Assembly (NCBI GenBank): GCA_900770515.1
Contig: CAAHDP010000025.1
Coordinates: 1-17,951, forward strand
DNA from: an uncultured Prevotella sp.
GTDB taxonomy: Bacteria; Bacteroidota; Bacteroidia; Bacteroidales; Bacteroidaceae
DNA length: 17,951 nt
Direction of reading: 5' to 3'
Part shown: piece after piece, positions 1-6,525 of the stretch
Numbering within the stretch: position 1 is the stretch's first letter
Layout: each line of letters begins with the position of its first letter
Translations under genes and position numbers: made by a program
Notes under the pieces: model-generated
Seen by the model: the letters and a program-made list of their open reading frames with translations, nothing else
Told to the model about the DNA's origin: nothing
The model's database searches: none

Positions 1-27
1 ACGATAAACATTTAAAATTTTATTCCA

Positions 28-771
28 ATGGGAAGAGCATTTGAATATCGTAAAGCTACAAAGCTGAAAAGATGGGGCCACATGGCCAAGACATTTACTA
101 AGTTGGGTAAGCAGATTGCCATCGCTGTAAAGGCAGGCGGTCCAGAGCCAGAGAACAACCCAACATTGCGTGCTATCATCGCTAACTGTAAGCGTGAGAA
201 CATGCCTAAGGATAATATCGTTCGTGCCATCAAGAACGCTTGTGGCAAGGATACCAGCGATTACAAGGAGGTGACATACGAGGGATATGGCCCTCACGGA
301 GTTGCTGTGTTCGTTGATACATTGACAGATAACACAACCCGTACAGTGGCTGACGTTCGTTCTATCTTCAACAAGTTCAGCGGTAACTTGGGTACAACAG
401 GTTCTTTGTCTTTCCTCTTCGACCACAAGGCTGTGTTCACATTCAAGAAGAAGGATGGTCTGGATATGGACGAGTTGATTCTCGACCTGATTGACTACGG
501 TGTAGAGGACGAGTTCGATGAGGATGAGGAGAACAACGAAATCACTATCTACGGTGCTCCTACAAGCTTCGGCGAGATTCAGAAGCACCTGGAGGCTGAG
601 GGCTTCGAGGTAACTGGTGCTGAGTTCACCTACATTCCTAATGATTTGAAGGATGTTACTGCTGAGGAGCGCGAGACTATCGACAAGATGGTTGAGAAGT
701 TGGAGGAGTTTGACGATGTTCAGACTGTTTACACCAACATGAAGCCAGAAATTCCAGCAGACGCTGAATAA
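28..771 (+). CDS. yebC: YebC/PmpR family protein (TACO1-like)
   Basis: 247 aa, the usual length for the YebC/PmpR/TACO1 family. The N-terminus is basic and followed by the conserved stretch with GPEPENNPTLRAII (about residues 38-51) and MPKDNIVRAI (about 59-68). The middle part carries YEGYGPHGVAVFVD and the TDNTTRTVADVRSIF segment typical of the family, and the C-terminal domain is acidic. Members were long annotated as transcriptional regulators. More recent work on the family points to a role at the ribosome, helping translation through difficult stretches such as prolines; which role applies here cannot be read from the sequence. The start at ATG 28 fits the family N-terminus (MGRAFEYRK). 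The upstream 27 bases are AT-rich, too short to show a promoter. No terminator is visible directly after the stop; the palindrome island begins about 35 bases later. Confidence 0.93.
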   Translation: MGRAFEYRKATKLKRWGHMAKTFTKLGKQIAIAVKAGGPEPENNPTLRAIIANCKRENMPKDNIVRAIKNACGKDTSDYKEVTYEGYGPHGVAVFVDTLTDNTTRTVADVRSIFNKFSGNLGTTGSLSFLFDHKAVFTFKKKDGLDMDELILDLIDYGVEDEFDEDEENNEITIYGAPTSFGEIQKHLEAEGFEVTGAEFTYIPNDLKDVTAEERETIDKMVEKLEEFDDVQTVYTNMKPEIPADAE

Positions 772-806
772 GTATTATTTTTCGTATGATATTTTAGTTT
801 TGTTTT

Positions 807-1062
807 AAAGCTTTTGCCCTTTCAGGGCGCTTGGTCCATTGCCGTTTATCCCCAGGGTGTTGCCCTGGGCTAGGGGTGGTTGCCCTTTCAGGGCGCTTGG
901 CGGAATTAAAATAATCATACGAGCACGCCCTGAAAGGAGTATCCCAATTCGGGTATGCTTTTTACCGGCACGCCCTGAAAGGGCAGAAGCGCATAGCCCA
1001 GGGCATCGCCCTGGGTTTTTGTGTTTATATCCCCCATGCGCCCTGAAAGGGCAAAAGCTTTT
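807..1062. repeat. Nested palindrome island (REP/MITE-like inverted repeat)
   Basis: The outer arms are a perfect 24-bp inverted repeat (807-830 and 1039-1062) that includes the palindrome GCCCTTTCAGGGC. Inside, TGCCCTTTCAGGGCGC recurs at 881-896 and its complement at about 970-984, with a degenerate copy at about 925-936. A second unit of the form CCCAGGG...GCCCTGGGCTA lies at 851-872, and its near-complement lies at 994-1015 with two mismatches. The island is therefore an imperfect mirror image built from two kinds of short palindrome. It is clearly richer in GC than the flanking spacer. Several open frames cross it on both strands, giving peptides such as ALKGQK and RPERAE, and I regard these as translations of the repeat. 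It resembles REP-type or MITE-like repeats, but no transposase is present. Confidence 0.85.
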
Positions 1063-1066
1063 AAAT

Positions 1067-1072
1067 AAGGAG
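1067..1072 (+). promoter_or_regulatory. Ribosome binding site of the TSCPD gene
   Basis: AAGGAG lies 8 bases upstream of the ATG at 1081 and immediately after the right arm of the palindrome island. It supports the choice of start. Confidence 0.65.
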
Positions 1073-1080
1073 AAAACATT

Positions 1081-1365
1081 ATGATTAATTCTAACAATGA
1101 AAATCAGGATAAGTTGAAGAAAGTAACTTATCAGACTCACGGTACATGTTCCAAATACATCTGTATCAGTGTGAATGAGAATGGTGAAGTGCAGGATGCC
1201 CAGTTCATCGGTGGCTGCGATGGCAATACCAAGGGCGTTTGTGCCTTGATTCAGGGCATGAAGGCTAAGGAAGTCATCGCCCGACTGAAGGGTATCACTT
1301 GTGGTAACAAGCCTACAAGCTGTCCAGACCAGCTGGCTACAGCCTTGCAGGAAATGGGATATTAA
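1081..1365 (+). CDS. TSCPD domain-containing protein (TIGR03905 family)
   Basis: 94 aa. The signature TSCPD sits at residues 79-83 near the C-terminus. Six cysteines (C23, C28, C46, C54, C74, C81) are set in GTCSKYIC, GGCDGN, GVCAL and ITCGNKPTSCPD contexts, a layout that suggests metal binding or redox chemistry. TIGR03905-type proteins are small free-standing relatives of the TSCPD domain found at the C-terminus of some B12-dependent ribonucleotide reductases; their own function is not established. The start is supported by an AAGGAG 8 bases upstream. No good promoter is seen between the palindrome island and the gene, so its message may start upstream and carry the island as a structured leader, or may be read through from yebC. 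A long hairpin with a T-run follows 11 bases after the stop. Confidence 0.88.
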   Translation: MINSNNENQDKLKKVTYQTHGTCSKYICISVNENGEVQDAQFIGGCDGNTKGVCALIQGMKAKEVIARLKGITCGNKPTSCPDQLATALQEMGY

Positions 1366-1376
1366 GAGTGGTTTAG

Positions 1377-1467
1377 GCACGGATTACACGAATTACACGG
1401 ATTTATATGGCGCTATATAATAAAGCGTATTTATAAATCCGTGTAATTCGTGTAATCCGTGCTTTTT
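1377..1467 (+). terminator. 31-bp perfect inverted repeat with T-run (repeat-derived terminator)
   Basis: The arms 1377-1407 and 1432-1462 are perfect complements, separated by a 24-base loop that holds a further small CGCT/AGCG pairing, and are followed by TTTTT at 1463-1467. Each arm contains ATTACACG twice (ATTACACGAATTACACGG). The position between the end of the TSCPD gene and the convergent lipoprotein gene suits a terminator. The length and perfection of the arms are more than a terminator needs and suggest a dispersed repeat element that has been recruited. Confidence 0.75.
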
Positions 1468-1490
1468 CTAATACTAGTACTCCGTTTTTT

Positions 1491-1874
1491 CTAATACTTG
1501 AAGACATCATCCAGCAATATCTCCTTCGGATTCTTTGCCGAATGATATACGAAGCGGAAGGTGAAATGTTCTTCCTTATATTTCTTCAGACCAGGATTGT
1601 TGTCCAATGCCTCTTTCTGAATTTTATGCAGTTTGTTCTTGTTGGCTTCAATTACTTGCTTGTTGTCGGCCTTGTTGCGCAAGCTGATATAATAAACGTA
1701 AGTCTTGGTGCTCTTGTCGAAGGTAGCACTATCAGTTCTGCTGTCGTTCACATACGGAGTAGGGCAGTATTTTTCTGTGTACTCCTTGGCTTCTCTTGCC
1801 GCCTTGTCTTCCAGACTTTCGGTGCAAGATGCTAATAAAGAGACCAAAACAGCGGTGTAAATCAACTTTTTCAT
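1491..1874 (-). CDS. Small putative lipoprotein, function unknown
   Basis: 127 aa from the ATG at 1874. An open frame continues eight codons further upstream, but the MKKLIYTAVLVSLLASC start gives a textbook lipoprotein signal: two lysines, a hydrophobic stretch and the lipobox LASC with C17 as the lipidated cysteine. An AAGGAA sequence lies about 9 bases upstream of this ATG. The mature part is hydrophilic and rich in K, D and E, with one further cysteine (in EKYCPTPYV). No transmembrane segment follows the signal, so it should be anchored in the outer or inner membrane facing the periplasm. I do not recognise the family. It is divergently transcribed from lepA and stands alone. The gene is convergent with the TSCPD gene, with the long hairpin between them. 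Confidence 0.75.
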   Translation of the reverse strand: MKKLIYTAVLVSLLASCTESLEDKAAREAKEYTEKYCPTPYVNDSRTDSATFDKSTKTYVYYISLRNKADNKQVIEANKNKLHKIQKEALDNNPGLKKYKEEHFTFRFVYHSAKNPKEILLDDVFKY

Positions 1875-1922
1875 CATTATTTCCTTTATATTTCTCAAAA
1901 TTCCCTATAATTTCTGATATTT

Positions 1923-1955
1923 TTTGCAAAGATACAAAAAAAATAACTATCTTTG
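1923..1955 (+). promoter_or_regulatory. Bacteroidetes-type promoter of lepA
   Basis: A -33 TTTG at 1923-1926 and a -7 TATCTTTG at 1948-1955 are separated by 21 bp, which fits the Bacteroidetes primary sigma factor. The predicted transcript would begin about 15 bases upstream of the ATG at 1978, excluding the longer open frame that starts at 1924. The -7 box is also one half of a perfect inverted repeat with the opposing lipoprotein -7 box. Confidence 0.75.
1926..1934 (-). promoter_or_regulatory. Candidate -7 box for the lipoprotein gene
   Basis: On the minus strand this reads TATCTTTGC, matching the Bacteroidetes -7 consensus TAnnTTTG. No clear TTTG sits at the -33 distance, so the call rests on the -7 box alone. 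Confidence 0.4.
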
Positions 1956-1977
1956 CACTCTAAAGAGAGAAAATTAT

Positions 1978-3771
1978 ATGGAGAATATAAATAAAATAAG
2001 AAATTTCTGCATTATTGCACATATTGACCATGGTAAAAGTACCTTGGCAGACCGATTGTTAGAGAAGACTCAGACCATTAAGATTACCGAGGGTCAGATG
2101 CTTGATGATATGGATCTGGAGAGAGAGCGTGGTATTACTATCAAGAGCCATGCCATCCAGATGGAATATAAGGCAAAGGATGGTGATACATACATTCTCA
2201 ATCTTATTGATACTCCGGGACACGTTGACTTCTCTTACGAGGTTTCCCGTTCCATCGCTGCTTGCGAGGGAGCGCTTTTGGTGGTTGATGCTACTCAGGG
2301 AGTGCAGGCTCAGACCATCTCTAACCTCTATATGGCTATAGAGCACGACCTGGAAATCATTCCGGTCATCAACAAGATAGATATGCCTTCGGCTATGCCG
2401 GAGGAGGTAGAAGACGAAATCGTGGACCTGATCGGTTGCAAGCACGAGGATATCCTGCGTGCTTCGGGTAAGACAGGTGAGGGTGTTGAAGAGGTGTTGG
2501 AGGCGGTAGTAAACCGTGTTCCTGCTCCTGTAGGCGACGACAAGGCTCCATTGCAGGCTTTGATTTTCGACTCTGTGTTCAACTCTTTCCGTGGTATCAT
2601 CGCCTACTTCAAGATAGAGAATGGCGTAATCCGCAAGGGTGATAAGGTGAAGTTCTTCAATACCGGCATGGAATATGATGCCGATGAGATTGGTGTGCTG
2701 AAGATGGACATGATTCCTCGCAAGGAATTGGGTACCGGTGAGGTAGGTTATATCATCTCGGGTATCAAGAATGCTACCGAAGTAAAGGTGGGTGATACCA
2801 TTACTCATATCGCCCGTCCTTGTGACAAGGCGATTGCAGGTTTCCAGGAAGTGAAGCCGATGGTCTTCGCCGGCGTTTATCCTATCGATCCTAGCGATTA
2901 CGAGAATCTGCGTGCCTCATTGGAGAAGTTGCAGCTCAACGATGCTTCCCTGACATTCTCGCCAGAGAGTTCGGTGGCATTGGGATTCGGTTTCCGTTGT
3001 GGTTTCCTCGGATTGCTCCACATGGAGATTGTGCAGGAACGTCTGGACCGTGAGTTCAACATGGATGTCATCACTACCGTGCCTAACGTATCCTATATGG
3101 TATACGACAAGCAGGGAGGCGAGAAAGAGGTCCACAATCCTTCCGGATTGCCTGACCCAACCATGATTGACCATATCGAGGAACCATACATCCGAGCTAC
3201 CATCATCACTGCTGCCGATTACATCGGTCCGATCATGAAGCTCTGTCTGGATAAGCGTGGTGAACTCATCAATCAGGAATACGTGAGTGGTAACCGTGTG
3301 GAGTTGCATTTCATGCTGCCATTGGGCGAGATTGTCATCGATTTCTACGATAAGCTGAAGAGTATTTCCAAGGGTTATGCTTCGTTCGACTATCATATCG
3401 ATTCATTCCGTCACTCTGACCTGGTGAAGCTCGATATCCTCCTGAATGGAGAACCGGTGGATGCGCTGAGCACCTTGACCCATCGTGACAATGCCGTGAG
3501 CTTCGGCCGCAGAATGTGCGAGAAGTTGAAAGACCTGATGCCACGTCAGCAGTTTGATATTGCCATCCAGGCAGCTATCGGTGCAAAGATTGTGGCACGT
3601 GAGACCGTGAAGCAGGTACGTAAGGATGTTACTGCCAAGTGTTATGGTGGTGACGTGAGCCGTAAGCGTAAGCTGCTGGAGAAGCAGAAGAAGGGTAAGA
3701 AGCGCATGAAGCAGATAGGTAACGTGGAGGTTCCACAGAAGGCCTTCCTTGCTGTGCTGAAACTCGACTAA
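1978..3771 (+). CDS. lepA: Elongation factor 4 (LepA GTPase)
   Basis: 597 aa, the usual size for LepA/EF4, a ribosome-associated translational GTPase thought to act in back-translocation, ribosome biogenesis or initiation. GTPase motifs are intact: P-loop AHIDHGKST (14-22), switch region [10 protein letters not shown] (48-57), DTPGH (78-82) and NKID (132-135). The remaining domains follow the EF-G-like order, with the LepA-specific C-terminal end [20 protein letters not shown]. The open frame extends 18 codons upstream to 1924, but [19 protein letters not shown] is the family N-terminus and the promoter -7 box lies inside the extension, so ATG 1978 is chosen. The Crp/Fnr-type gene begins 43 bases downstream on the same strand with no terminator between them. 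Confidence 0.97.
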   Translation: MENINKIRNFCIIAHIDHGKSTLADRLLEKTQTIKITEGQMLDDMDLERERGITIKSHAIQMEYKAKDGDTYILNLIDTPGHVDFSYEVSRSIAACEGALLVVDATQGVQAQTISNLYMAIEHDLEIIPVINKIDMPSAMPEEVEDEIVDLIGCKHEDILRASGKTGEGVEEVLEAVVNRVPAPVGDDKAPLQALIFDSVFNSFRGIIAYFKIENGVIRKGDKVKFFNTGMEYDADEIGVLKMDMIPRKELGTGEVGYIISGIKNATEVKVGDTITHIARPCDKAIAGFQEVKPMVFAGVYPIDPSDYENLRASLEKLQLNDASLTFSPESSVALGFGFRCGFLGLLHMEIVQERLDREFNMDVITTVPNVSYMVYDKQGGEKEVHNPSGLPDPTMIDHIEEPYIRATIITAADYIGPIMKLCLDKRGELINQEYVSGNRVELHFMLPLGEIVIDFYDKLKSISKGYASFDYHIDSFRHSDLVKLDILLNGEPVDALSTLTHRDNAVSFGRRMCEKLKDLMPRQQFDIAIQAAIGAKIVARETVKQVRKDVTAKCYGGDVSRKRKLLEKQKKGKKRMKQIGNVEVPQKAFLAVLKLD

Positions 3772-3798
3772 TATAGAATTAACATTAACTAAATATAT

Positions 3799-3804
3799 AG
3801 GAGG
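3799..3804 (+). promoter_or_regulatory. Strong Shine-Dalgarno of the Crp/Fnr-type gene
   Basis: AGGAGG lies 10 bases before the ATG at 3815, followed by a run of seven T. Perfect Shine-Dalgarno sequences are uncommon in Bacteroidetes, where most genes rely on AT-rich leaders. Confidence 0.6.
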
Positions 3805-3814
3805 TTTTTTTATT

Positions 3815-4417
3815 ATGGCTGACTTGATGAAGGTAATAACACCTAAGCGCGACATAGCCAGAGAGCTCGCACGCAAGTACAGTACGATGACTCACGACGA
3901 GCTGGATGTCCTGGAGGACCTGCTTGTGCCGGTAAAGTATGGCAAGGGCGAGAAGATCTTGTCCGAGGGAGAAGTATGTACGGGTATTTCGTATATAGAG
4001 AAGGGCTTGGTGCGACAGTATTACATCAAGAATGGCAAGGAGGTGACCGAGCACCTAGGTGTGGATCATTCCATCTTCATGTGTATTGAAAGTCTCTTTA
4101 AAGAGGAACCTACTTATCTACAAGTGGAAGCATTGGAACCTACATTGGTTTACATCTTGCCAAAGGCGAAGCTGGAGGCGGCTGCGATGCGTAATGTCAA
4201 TATTCAGATGCTGTATCGTAAGATTCTGGAAGAGAGTTTGATACAGTCGCAGGTGCATGCCGACCTGATGCGCTTTGAGACAGCGCCAAACAAGTATAAG
4301 CGCCTTTGCGAGATGAATCCACAGGTAGTATTAAGAGCTCCGCTCACCTATATTGCTAATTATCTGCAGATGACGCCGGAAACGTTGTCTCGTATCCGAT
4401 CTAATATGCTGATGTAA
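3815..4417 (+). CDS. Crp/Fnr family transcriptional regulator
   Basis: 200 aa. Residues about 25-125 form a cyclic-nucleotide-binding-like beta-roll (GKGEKILSEGEVCTGISYIEKGLVRQYY). A linking helix follows, and a C-terminal helix-turn-helix of the short Bacteroidetes kind lies at about 174-198 (LRAPLTYIANYLQMTPETLSRIR). The phosphate-binding cassette that binds cAMP in Crp normally shows a Glu and an Arg-x-Ala; the equivalent stretch here (SIFMCIESLFKEEPTYLQVEAL) lacks that arginine, so cAMP binding is doubtful. No cysteine cluster of the Fnr type is seen at the N-terminus. The gene lies 43 bases after lepA and is probably co-transcribed with it, but its own strong ribosome binding site suggests separate translation control. 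Targets and ligand are unknown. Confidence 0.88.
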   Translation: MADLMKVITPKRDIARELARKYSTMTHDELDVLEDLLVPVKYGKGEKILSEGEVCTGISYIEKGLVRQYYIKNGKEVTEHLGVDHSIFMCIESLFKEEPTYLQVEALEPTLVYILPKAKLEAAAMRNVNIQMLYRKILEESLIQSQVHADLMRFETAPNKYKRLCEMNPQVVLRAPLTYIANYLQMTPETLSRIRSNMLM

Positions 4418-4440
4418 TCATAATCATTGGGTATGAACAG

Positions 4441-4510
4441 AAAAAACGCCCTGTTAAGGCTAAGCATCGAAAACGGATGATGCTTTGCCTTGACAGGGCG
4501 TTATTATTAT
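4441..4510. terminator. Bidirectional terminator between the Crp/Fnr gene and hslR
   Basis: The long stem 4445-4468 pairs with 4479-4502 with about two mismatches. It is built on CGCCCTGT/ACAGGGCG and flanked by A-rich sequence on the left and T-rich sequence on the right. It lies between convergent genes and can serve both. Confidence 0.85.
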
Positions 4511-4528
4511 GATAGTTCAACTTTCGGC

Positions 4529-4951
4529 TTATTGATCTTCTTCGTCCCAATCCTCATCTTCGAATCCGAACAGGGCAGGATCAACGAAGGCATCGAGTGC
4601 ACGTCGCTCTTTCTTGGTTGGGCGTCCGGTGCCTCTTGCACGGTCCACGAATCCGCTGATGCGGCTCATTTCCAGGAGTTCGTACTGTTTAGGATCAGTA
4701 ACGTTCTTGTATACGCCAAACAGCATCTTGGCACCTACGCGCTGCTCAATGCAGTCGAGTACCTCGAAAGAATAGGTGATAGGGGGTTTCTTGACACTCA
4801 CCACATCGCCACGCTTGATGATAAAGGATGGCTTTCTGTTTACGCCTCCCACCGTCACGCGACCATTCTTGCAGGCATCTGCTGCAATACTGCGTGTCTT
4901 GTAAATACGTGCTGCCCAGAGCCACTTGTCTATTCTTGCTGATTCTTTCAT
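4529..4951 (-). CDS. hslR: S4-domain RNA-binding protein, heat shock protein 15 (HslR) family
   Basis: 140 aa. Residues about 5-65 form an S4 RNA-binding domain (RIDKWLWAARIYKTRSIAADACKNGRVTVGG...RGDVVSV). A basic segment GRPTKKERRALDAF at about 109-122 matches the HslR/Hsp15 layout. The extreme C-terminus is very acidic (EDEDWDEEDQ). In E. coli, Hsp15 binds free 50S subunits that carry a nascent chain with stalled peptidyl-tRNA, helping to recycle them. The gene lies 55 bases downstream of pth on the same strand; pth releases peptidyl-tRNA drop-off products, so the pairing makes biological sense. It is the last gene of the rplY-pth-hslR cluster and ends at a bidirectional terminator. Confidence 0.9.
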   Translation of the reverse strand: MKESARIDKWLWAARIYKTRSIAADACKNGRVTVGGVNRKPSFIIKRGDVVSVKKPPITYSFEVLDCIEQRVGAKMLFGVYKNVTDPKQYELLEMSRISGFVDRARGTGRPTKKERRALDAFVDPALFGFEDEDWDEEDQ

Positions 4952-5006
4952 GATTTCTAATGCTTATGGAGATTAATCACTAATCATTAATAATTAATCA
5001 CTATAA

Positions 5007-5579
5007 TTACTTCTTTCCAAGCTTGTTGTACTGGTTCATCGTATTGTTGATGCCCGCCAATACAAAACTCTTGATAATCTCTACGCCCAGGTCGATGGCA
5101 GGCTGAAGCTCCTTCATGTCTTCCTCGGAGTATTTACCAAGTACCCAGTCTATCTGTCCACCTCGAGGGTAATCATTGCCGATACCCATGCGAAGGCGAG
5201 CATAGTTTTGTCCGATAAGTTGCTGGATATGCCCTAAACCATTGTGTCCACCATTGCTTCCATTGGCTTTCAGGCGGAATGCACCGAGGGGTAGGGCAAG
5301 TTCATCACTGATTACCAGAAGTCTGCTCTGATCAATCTTTTCCTGATTCAGCCAATATCTCACAGCATTACCGCTGAGGTTCATGAAGGTGGTAGGTTTC
5401 AGGAGAATGATCTTTCTGCCCTTGAGTGTGGTTTCAGCGACGAATCCATATCGCTTATCCTCAAAATGAATATTGGACGCTTTAGCAAAAGCGTCCAATA
5501 CCATAAATCCTGTGTTGTGCCTGGTTCCAGCGTATTCATCGCCAGGGTTACCAAGCCCACAAATCAAATATTTATCCAA
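5007..5579 (-). CDS. pth: Peptidyl-tRNA hydrolase
   Basis: 190 aa, full length for bacterial Pth, which cleaves the ester bond of peptidyl-tRNAs that dissociate early from the ribosome. The conserved residues are present: N11 in GLGNPG, catalytic H21 in TRHNTGF, N67 in FMNLSG, D92 in SDELALPLG and N113 in GGHNGL. The C-terminal region NDYPRGGQIDWVLGKYS is typical. The gene lies 49 bases after rplY and 55 before hslR on the same strand. Within the coding region, at 5471-5500, there is a perfect 13-bp stem with a 4-base loop covering the codons for roughly residues 27-36, which is unusual for a coding sequence. Confidence 0.96.
   Translation of the reverse strand: MDKYLICGLGNPGDEYAGTRHNTGFMVLDAFAKASNIHFEDKRYGFVAETTLKGRKIILLKPTTFMNLSGNAVRYWLNQEKIDQSRLLVISDELALPLGAFRLKANGSNGGHNGLGHIQQLIGQNYARLRMGIGNDYPRGGQIDWVLGKYSEEDMKELQPAIDLGVEIIKSFVLAGINNTMNQYNKLGKK
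5471..5500 (-). repeat. Perfect hairpin inside pth
   Basis: Arms 5471-5483 and 5488-5500 (TATTGGACGCTTT and its exact complement) surround the 4-base loop AGCA. In the mRNA this forms a 13-bp stem about 80 bases after the start codon. The reading frame stays open and encodes LDAFAKASN. Confidence 0.85.
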
Positions 5580-5628
5580 TGTTTGATAATGCTTTACTCA
5601 GGTTCGTAAAATCTCGATGACTTATCAA

Positions 5629-6234
5629 TTAAGCCTCCTCTTCAGTTGCAGCCTGTGCAGCGAGCTGAGCGTTACGTGTCATCTTGATAGAGCAAACTAC
5701 GACAGCCTTGCTTGTAGCCAACTCGAGACCCTCGAATGAAAGGTCGCCAACCTTGATGCTCTTACCGATCTTCAACTCAGTAACGTTTACATCGAGGTGC
5801 TCAGGAATCTGCTGGTATGGAGCAGTAACGTCAATCTTACGGATAGAGAGGTTCATACGACCACCATCACGTACACCCTGTGCAAGACCTACCAACTTAA
5901 CTGGGATACCGATAGTGATAGGCTTCTGATCGTTCACCTCGTAGAAGTCAACGTGCAAAGGAGCGTCTGTTGTTGGGTGGAACTGAATCTCCTTCATGAT
6001 AGCTGTGTGGCTCTCACCGTCGATGATGAGGTTGATAACGTATACATGAGGAGTGTAGATAACCTTACGCAACTCTGTGAATGGAACTGCGAATGACATA
6101 GCCTCAGGAGCACCGTTAGCATCCTTCTTCTCACCATAAAGGTTGCAAGGGATGAAACCTTCCTTACGCAATGACTTAGAAGCTTTCTTACCAAGGTCTG
6201 TACGCTTCTGACCTGTTACATTAATCTCTTTCAT
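5629..6234 (-). CDS. rplY: 50S ribosomal protein L25 (general stress protein Ctc form)
   Basis: 201 aa, the long CTC/TL5 form. The N-terminal L25 domain (about 1-97) starts MKEINVTGQKRTDLGKKASKSLRKEGFIP and binds 5S rRNA. The C-terminal beta domain of the TL5 type spans about 98-185 (PITIGIPVKLVGLAQGVRDGG...IPEHLDVNVTEL). The protein ends in an Ala/Glu-rich tail. It is the first gene of a minus-strand cluster with pth and hslR, an arrangement also common in other bacteria for ctc-pth. A clear promoter lies about 110 bases upstream of the start. The leader between them contains two small hairpins, at 6320-6336 and 6302-6314, which could take part in feedback control. Confidence 0.95.
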   Translation of the reverse strand: MKEINVTGQKRTDLGKKASKSLRKEGFIPCNLYGEKKDANGAPEAMSFAVPFTELRKVIYTPHVYVINLIIDGESHTAIMKEIQFHPTTDAPLHVDFYEVNDQKPITIGIPVKLVGLAQGVRDGGRMNLSIRKIDVTAPYQQIPEHLDVNVTELKIGKSIKVGDLSFEGLELATSKAVVVCSIKMTRNAQLAAQAATEEEA

Positions 6235-6345
6235 TTGTGTTACTCTAAATTAAGTTGTTAAAAATTTAATAATGTGCCTTAACTCGCCATCACACGGATT
6301 AGCTTTGAAAAAGCGTGTCTGCGAATCTTTTTCGCAAAGCGGCTG

Positions 6346-6377
6346 CAAAATTACTCATTTTATTTGGAATATGCAAA
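6346..6377 (-). promoter_or_regulatory. Promoter of the rplY-pth-hslR cluster
   Basis: On the minus strand, TTTG at 6377-6374 and TAATTTTG at 6353-6346 are separated by 20 bp, a good match to the Bacteroidetes -33/-7 pattern. Transcription would start near 6340, giving a leader of about 105 bases with two small stem-loops. Confidence 0.7.
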
Positions 6378-6445
6378 TATTTTGGGGGAAATTATCAAAA
6401 ATAATTCCTTTATCCTTAAAAAAGTAGAAAATATTCCCCGTTTTC

Positions 6446-6476
6446 TTGCTCATATTATATAAAATATGTATATTTG
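6446..6476 (+). promoter_or_regulatory. Promoter of the nusB operon
   Basis: A -7 TATATTTG at 6469-6476 and a partial -33 (TTG at 6446-6448) are 20 bp apart. The predicted leader is about 45 bases. It is divergent from the rplY promoter. The rest of the 291-bp spacer is AT-rich and holds no gene that I can see. Confidence 0.65.
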
Positions 6477-6525
6477 CACTCGTAATTGGTAAATATATAA
6501 ATAAATCTTTTAAAAACATTAGAGA

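Noticed and set aside
807..1062. Possible CRISPR array
   Set aside because: The repeated units are short, palindromic, in both orientations and irregularly spaced; no cas gene is near.
805..1380. Open frames on both strands across the palindrome island, including a 191-codon frame on the minus strand
   Set aside because: They translate the repeats (ALKGQ, RPER, FQGV peptides), cover the opposite strand of the TSCPD gene, and have no ribosome binding site or family resemblance.
2059..2808. 249-codon open frame antisense to lepA
   Set aside because: It overlaps the GTPase domain of lepA, resembles no family, and is explained by codon bias on the other strand.
4094..4105. 12-bp palindrome CTCTTTAAAGAG inside the Crp/Fnr-type gene
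   Set aside because: Short, AT-rich and without loop or context; likely chance.
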